This document shows, piece by piece, positions 61,400 to 64,000 of a DNA stretch of 64,000 nt. The number at the start of each line of letters is the position of its first letter. The first letter of the stretch is position 1. The translations under genes were made by a program, and so were the position numbers. The stretch lies in the NCBI RefSeq assembly GCF_900105475.1, contig NZ_LT629777.1, positions 1,240,001 to 1,304,000 on the forward strand. Reading direction: 5' to 3'. The notes beneath the pieces were generated by a model. That model had not been told where the DNA came from. It did no database searches and saw only the letters and a list, made by a program, of their open reading frames with translations. This DNA is from Pseudomonas asplenii (GTDB lineage: Bacteria > Pseudomonadota > Gammaproteobacteria > Pseudomonadales > Pseudomonadaceae).

Positions 61400-63744
61400 G
61401 CAATCATCAACAAGCCAACCAGACCCCGACCCCACGCTACAAGCCCTACAAGGGCGCGGCAGGCGGCTGGGGCGCACTGATCAGTGTCGCCCAGGCCTGG
61501 TTGACCAGCGATAACGCGCTGAAGAATATCCGCATGATGCTCAAGACCAACCAGAACGGCGGCTTCGACTGCCCGGGCTGCGCCTGGGGCGACTCGCCGG
61601 AAAGTGGCATGGTCAAGTTCTGCGAAAACGGCGCCAAGGCGGTCAACTGGGAAGCGACCAAGCGCCGGGTGGATGCAGCGTTCTTCGCCAAGCACAGCGT
61701 CAGCTCGCTGCTCGAACAGTCCGACTACTGGCTCGAGTACCAGGGCCGCCTGACCGAACCGATGAGCTATGACCCGACCACCGACCGCTACCAGCCCATC
61801 AGTTGGGATGCCGCCTATACGCTGATCGCCAAACACCTGCTGAACCTCTCCAGTCCCGACCAGGCCGAGTTCTACACCTCGGGCCGGGCCAGCAACGAGG
61901 CGGCGTACCTCTATCAGCTGTTCGTCCGGGCGTTCGGCACCAACAACTTTCCCGATTGCTCGAACATGTGCCATGAAGCCAGCGGCGTGGCCCTGGCGCA
62001 AAGCGTCGGGGTTGGCAAAGGCACCGTGACCTTCGACGACTTCGAACACGCCGACGCGATTTTCGTCTGGGGCCAGAACCCCGGCACCAACCACCCGCGG
62101 ATGCTCGAACCACTGCGTGAAGCGGTCAAGCGCGGCGCCCAGGTAGTCTGCATCAACCCGCTCAAGGAGCGTGGCCTGGAGCGCTTCCAGCATCCGCAGC
62201 ACCCGCTGGAAATGCTCACCAACGGCAACAAGCCGACCAATACCGCCTACTTCCGTCCGGCCCTGGGCGGCGACATGGCCGTGCTGCGCGGCATGGCCAA
62301 GTTCCTGCTGCAATGGGAGCGCGAGGCCCAGGCGGCAGACGCACCGTCGGTGTTCGATCATGACTTCCTCAACGAACACACCGCCGACGTCCTCGACTAC
62401 CTGGCGTCCATCGACGATACCTCCTGGGAACAGATCGTCGCGCAATCGGGCCTGCCCCTGGTGGAGATCGAACAGGCGGCGCGGATGTACCTTAAGGGCA
62501 AGAACGTCATCATGTGCTGGGCCATGGGCATCACCCAGCACCGTCACTCGGTGGCGACCATCCAGGAAATCACCAACCTGATGCTGCTGCGCGGCAACAT
62601 CGGCCGCCCAGGCGCCGGCCTGTGCCCGGTACGTGGCCACAGCAACGTGCAGGGCGACCGCACCATGGGTATCAACGAGCGCCCACCGGTGGCGCTGCTC
62701 GACGCCCTGGAGCGGCGCTTCCAGTTCAAGGTCCCGCGCAGCAACGGTCACAACGTGGTCGAAGCCATCCATGCCATGCTCGAAGGCCGCGCCAAAGTGT
62801 TCATCGGCCTGGGCGGCAACTTCGCCCAAGCCACCCCGGACAGCCCACGGACCTTCGAAGCCCTGCGCAACTGCGACCTGACCGTGCAAATCAGCACCAA
62901 GCTCAACCGCAGCCACCTGACCCACGGCAAGGAAGCACTGATTCTGCCGTGCCTGGGCCGCACCGACATCGACCTGCAGGCCGAAGGCCCTCAGGCGGTG
63001 ACCGTGGAAGACTCGTTCAGCATGGTTCACGCCTCCAACGGCCAGTTGCAGCCACTGTCCAGACACATGCGTTCGGAACCATCGATCATCGCCGGCATCG
63101 CCGCCGCGACCCTCGGCGCGCAGCCGGTGGACTGGAGCTGGCTGGTGGGCGACTACAACCGCATCCGCGACCTGATCGCCGACACCATTCCCGGCTTCAA
63201 GGATTTCAACCAGCGCCTTGAACACCCGGGCGGTTTCCACCTGGGCAACTCGGCCGGCATGCGGCGCTGGAACACCGCCTCGGCGCGGGCGAACTTCCGC
63301 GCCAACCGCCTGCCGACCGACCTGATCCACGAGCGCACCCATGCCACGGGCAAAAAACCGGACCTGATCCTGCAGTCGATGCGCTCCCACGACCAGTACA
63401 ACACCACCATCTACGGTCTCGATGACCGTTATCGTGGGGTCAAGGGCCAACGCGAGGTGCTGTTCGTCAACGAAGCGGACATCATCCGCCTGGGCTTCAA
63501 ACCGGGGCAGAAGGTCGACATCGTGTCGCTGTGGGAAGACGGTCGCGAGCGTCGGGTCAAGGGTTTCACCCTGCTGGCCTTCGACATTCCCGCCGGCCAG
63601 GCGGCGGCCTACTACCCGGAAGTGAACCCGCTGGTGCCGTTGGAAAGCGTCGGAGACGACAGCCACACCCCCACCTCCAAGTTCGTCGCGATCTGCCTGG
63701 AGACGGCCAGCGAGAACGGCCTGATCCTCGCTCAGGCAAGCTGA
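61396..63744 (+). CDS. FdhF/YdeP-family molybdopterin oxidoreductase
   Basis: A 782-aa cytosolic enzyme with a GTG start inside the fdhD stop overlap (GTGA). Domains: an N-terminal region with GGFDCPGCAWGD and later CENGAKAVNWE (Fe-S ligands), the Mo-bisMGD domain (TSGRASNEAAYLYQLFVRAF, FPDCSNMCHEASGVAL, IFVWGQNPGTNHPRM, GLCPVRGHSNVQGDRTMG) and the C-terminal molydopterin dinucleotide-binding domain (NTTIYGLDDRYRGVKGQ). This is the YdeP/FdhF-like family named for formate dehydrogenase H. No electron-transfer subunits follow. Whether the substrate is formate is not proven. Confidence 0.9.
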   Translation: MSNHQQANQTPTPRYKPYKGAAGGWGALISVAQAWLTSDNALKNIRMMLKTNQNGGFDCPGCAWGDSPESGMVKFCENGAKAVNWEATKRRVDAAFFAKHSVSSLLEQSDYWLEYQGRLTEPMSYDPTTDRYQPISWDAAYTLIAKHLLNLSSPDQAEFYTSGRASNEAAYLYQLFVRAFGTNNFPDCSNMCHEASGVALAQSVGVGKGTVTFDDFEHADAIFVWGQNPGTNHPRMLEPLREAVKRGAQVVCINPLKERGLERFQHPQHPLEMLTNGNKPTNTAYFRPALGGDMAVLRGMAKFLLQWEREAQAADAPSVFDHDFLNEHTADVLDYLASIDDTSWEQIVAQSGLPLVEIEQAARMYLKGKNVIMCWAMGITQHRHSVATIQEITNLMLLRGNIGRPGAGLCPVRGHSNVQGDRTMGINERPPVALLDALERRFQFKVPRSNGHNVVEAIHAMLEGRAKVFIGLGGNFAQATPDSPRTFEALRNCDLTVQISTKLNRSHLTHGKEALILPCLGRTDIDLQAEGPQAVTVEDSFSMVHASNGQLQPLSRHMRSEPSIIAGIAAATLGAQPVDWSWLVGDYNRIRDLIADTIPGFKDFNQRLEHPGGFHLGNSAGMRRWNTASARANFRANRLPTDLIHERTHATGKKPDLILQSMRSHDQYNTTIYGLDDRYRGVKGQREVLFVNEADIIRLGFKPGQKVDIVSLWEDGRERRVKGFTLLAFDIPAGQAAAYYPEVNPLVPLESVGDDSHTPTSKFVAICLETASENGLILAQAS

Positions 63745-63952
63745 CCCAGCTTGCAGGGGCGCACCATAGAAGGCGCCTTGGAGCACCGCCAAGACGATAG
63801 CAAAAGGCCACTCGACAAGCTGATGGCACTTTACTAGAGTCTTCCGGCGGTGCTCCTCATCCCCTCGTTCGATCGCGATGACCGGCACCCGCCCAGGGAT
63901 CCTGCCCACAGGTCGGGCAAATCCTCTTTAGCACGGAACGCGGAGAGAACTC

Positions 63953-64000
63953 ATGTCGATCACCCCCGGCCATACCCCGCATCACCACGGCGACCATACC
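63953..64000 (+). CDS. Start of an unidentified gene with His-rich N-terminus (partial)
   Basis: ATG 63953 with GGAGAG 7 nt upstream opens a frame running off the window edge: MSITPGHTPHHHGDHT. Four clustered His in the first 16 residues might bind metal, but the fragment is too short to name. A 208-nt gap separates it from the oxidoreductase. Confidence 0.6.
   Translation, partial: MSITPGHTPHHHGDHT

Overview
The window reads as a chromosomal segment of a fluorescent-group Pseudomonas. It is GC-rich, with short intergenic gaps, many ATGA stop/start overlaps and REP-type repeats containing a GGCTTGCTGGCGAT or CTTGCCCGCGAAG core. From memory, the gene order at both ends follows the P. aeruginosa PAO1 chromosome: gpmI-envC-ctpA-yibQ, hisBHAF, asmA-mutY-yggX-tRNA-Phe, an amino-acid ABC transporter, tRNA-Thr, rmlBACD, dctBD, cysQ-nudE-yrfG, and LysR-fdhD-fdhF-like.

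Left core, 1-13.5 kb: the gpmI tail, then EnvC, CtpA and YibQ (cell-wall and envelope maintenance); an orphan periplasmic solute-binding protein; the histidine genes hisB, hisH, a DUF2164 gene, hisA and hisF; an OFA-type MFS transporter; AsmA, MutY and YggX; tRNA-Phe(GAA).

Small variable patch after tRNA-Phe, 13.5-15.6 kb: an alpha/beta-hydrolase pseudogene, a YhcG-type PD-(D/E)XK nuclease and a small hypothetical gene. Then come a GabP-like permease, a four-gene polar amino-acid ABC transporter, a methyltransferase, an azoreductase/GNAT/CMD operon with a divergent MocR-type regulator, and tRNA-Thr(UGU).

Accessory region, 25.6-36.8 kb, starting at tRNA-Thr and more AT-rich in its gaps. It holds two paralogous six-TM hybrid histidine kinases resembling RpfC/PA1396, each next to a LuxR-type response regulator. 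Around them lie a 60-aa secreted peptide precursor, two SmpA/BamE-like lipoproteins, an exported protein of unknown function, an OmpA-domain protein and a membrane-anchored BNR-repeat protein. Three intergenic regions here carry related palindromes with the core TAG-N2-CA-NN-TGT-R-CTA. Response regulator 2 has Glu instead of Asp at the phospho-acceptor position (residue 56), and the kinase genes share a 101-nt identical block, consistent with gene conversion. I regard this as the best candidate for an undescribed signalling and envelope system.

Metabolic accessory genes, 36.8-49.4 kb: a multicopper oxidase, an alpha/beta hydrolase, an OprD-family porin, a DsbA-family oxidoreductase, a TonB-dependent siderophore receptor with a Fur-box-like site, agmatine deiminase, and a 970-aa kinase/M23-like/class III aminotransferase fusion. 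Twin 16-bp palindromes lie between the last two genes, and a matching half-site lies upstream of the fusion gene.

Right core, 49.6-64 kb: rmlBACD (dTDP-L-rhamnose), dctBD (C4-dicarboxylate sensing), a thioesterase, cysQ-nudE, yrfG, a BON-LysM protein, a LysR regulator, fdhD with an FdhF/YdeP-like molybdopterin oxidoreductase, and the first 16 codons of a further gene.
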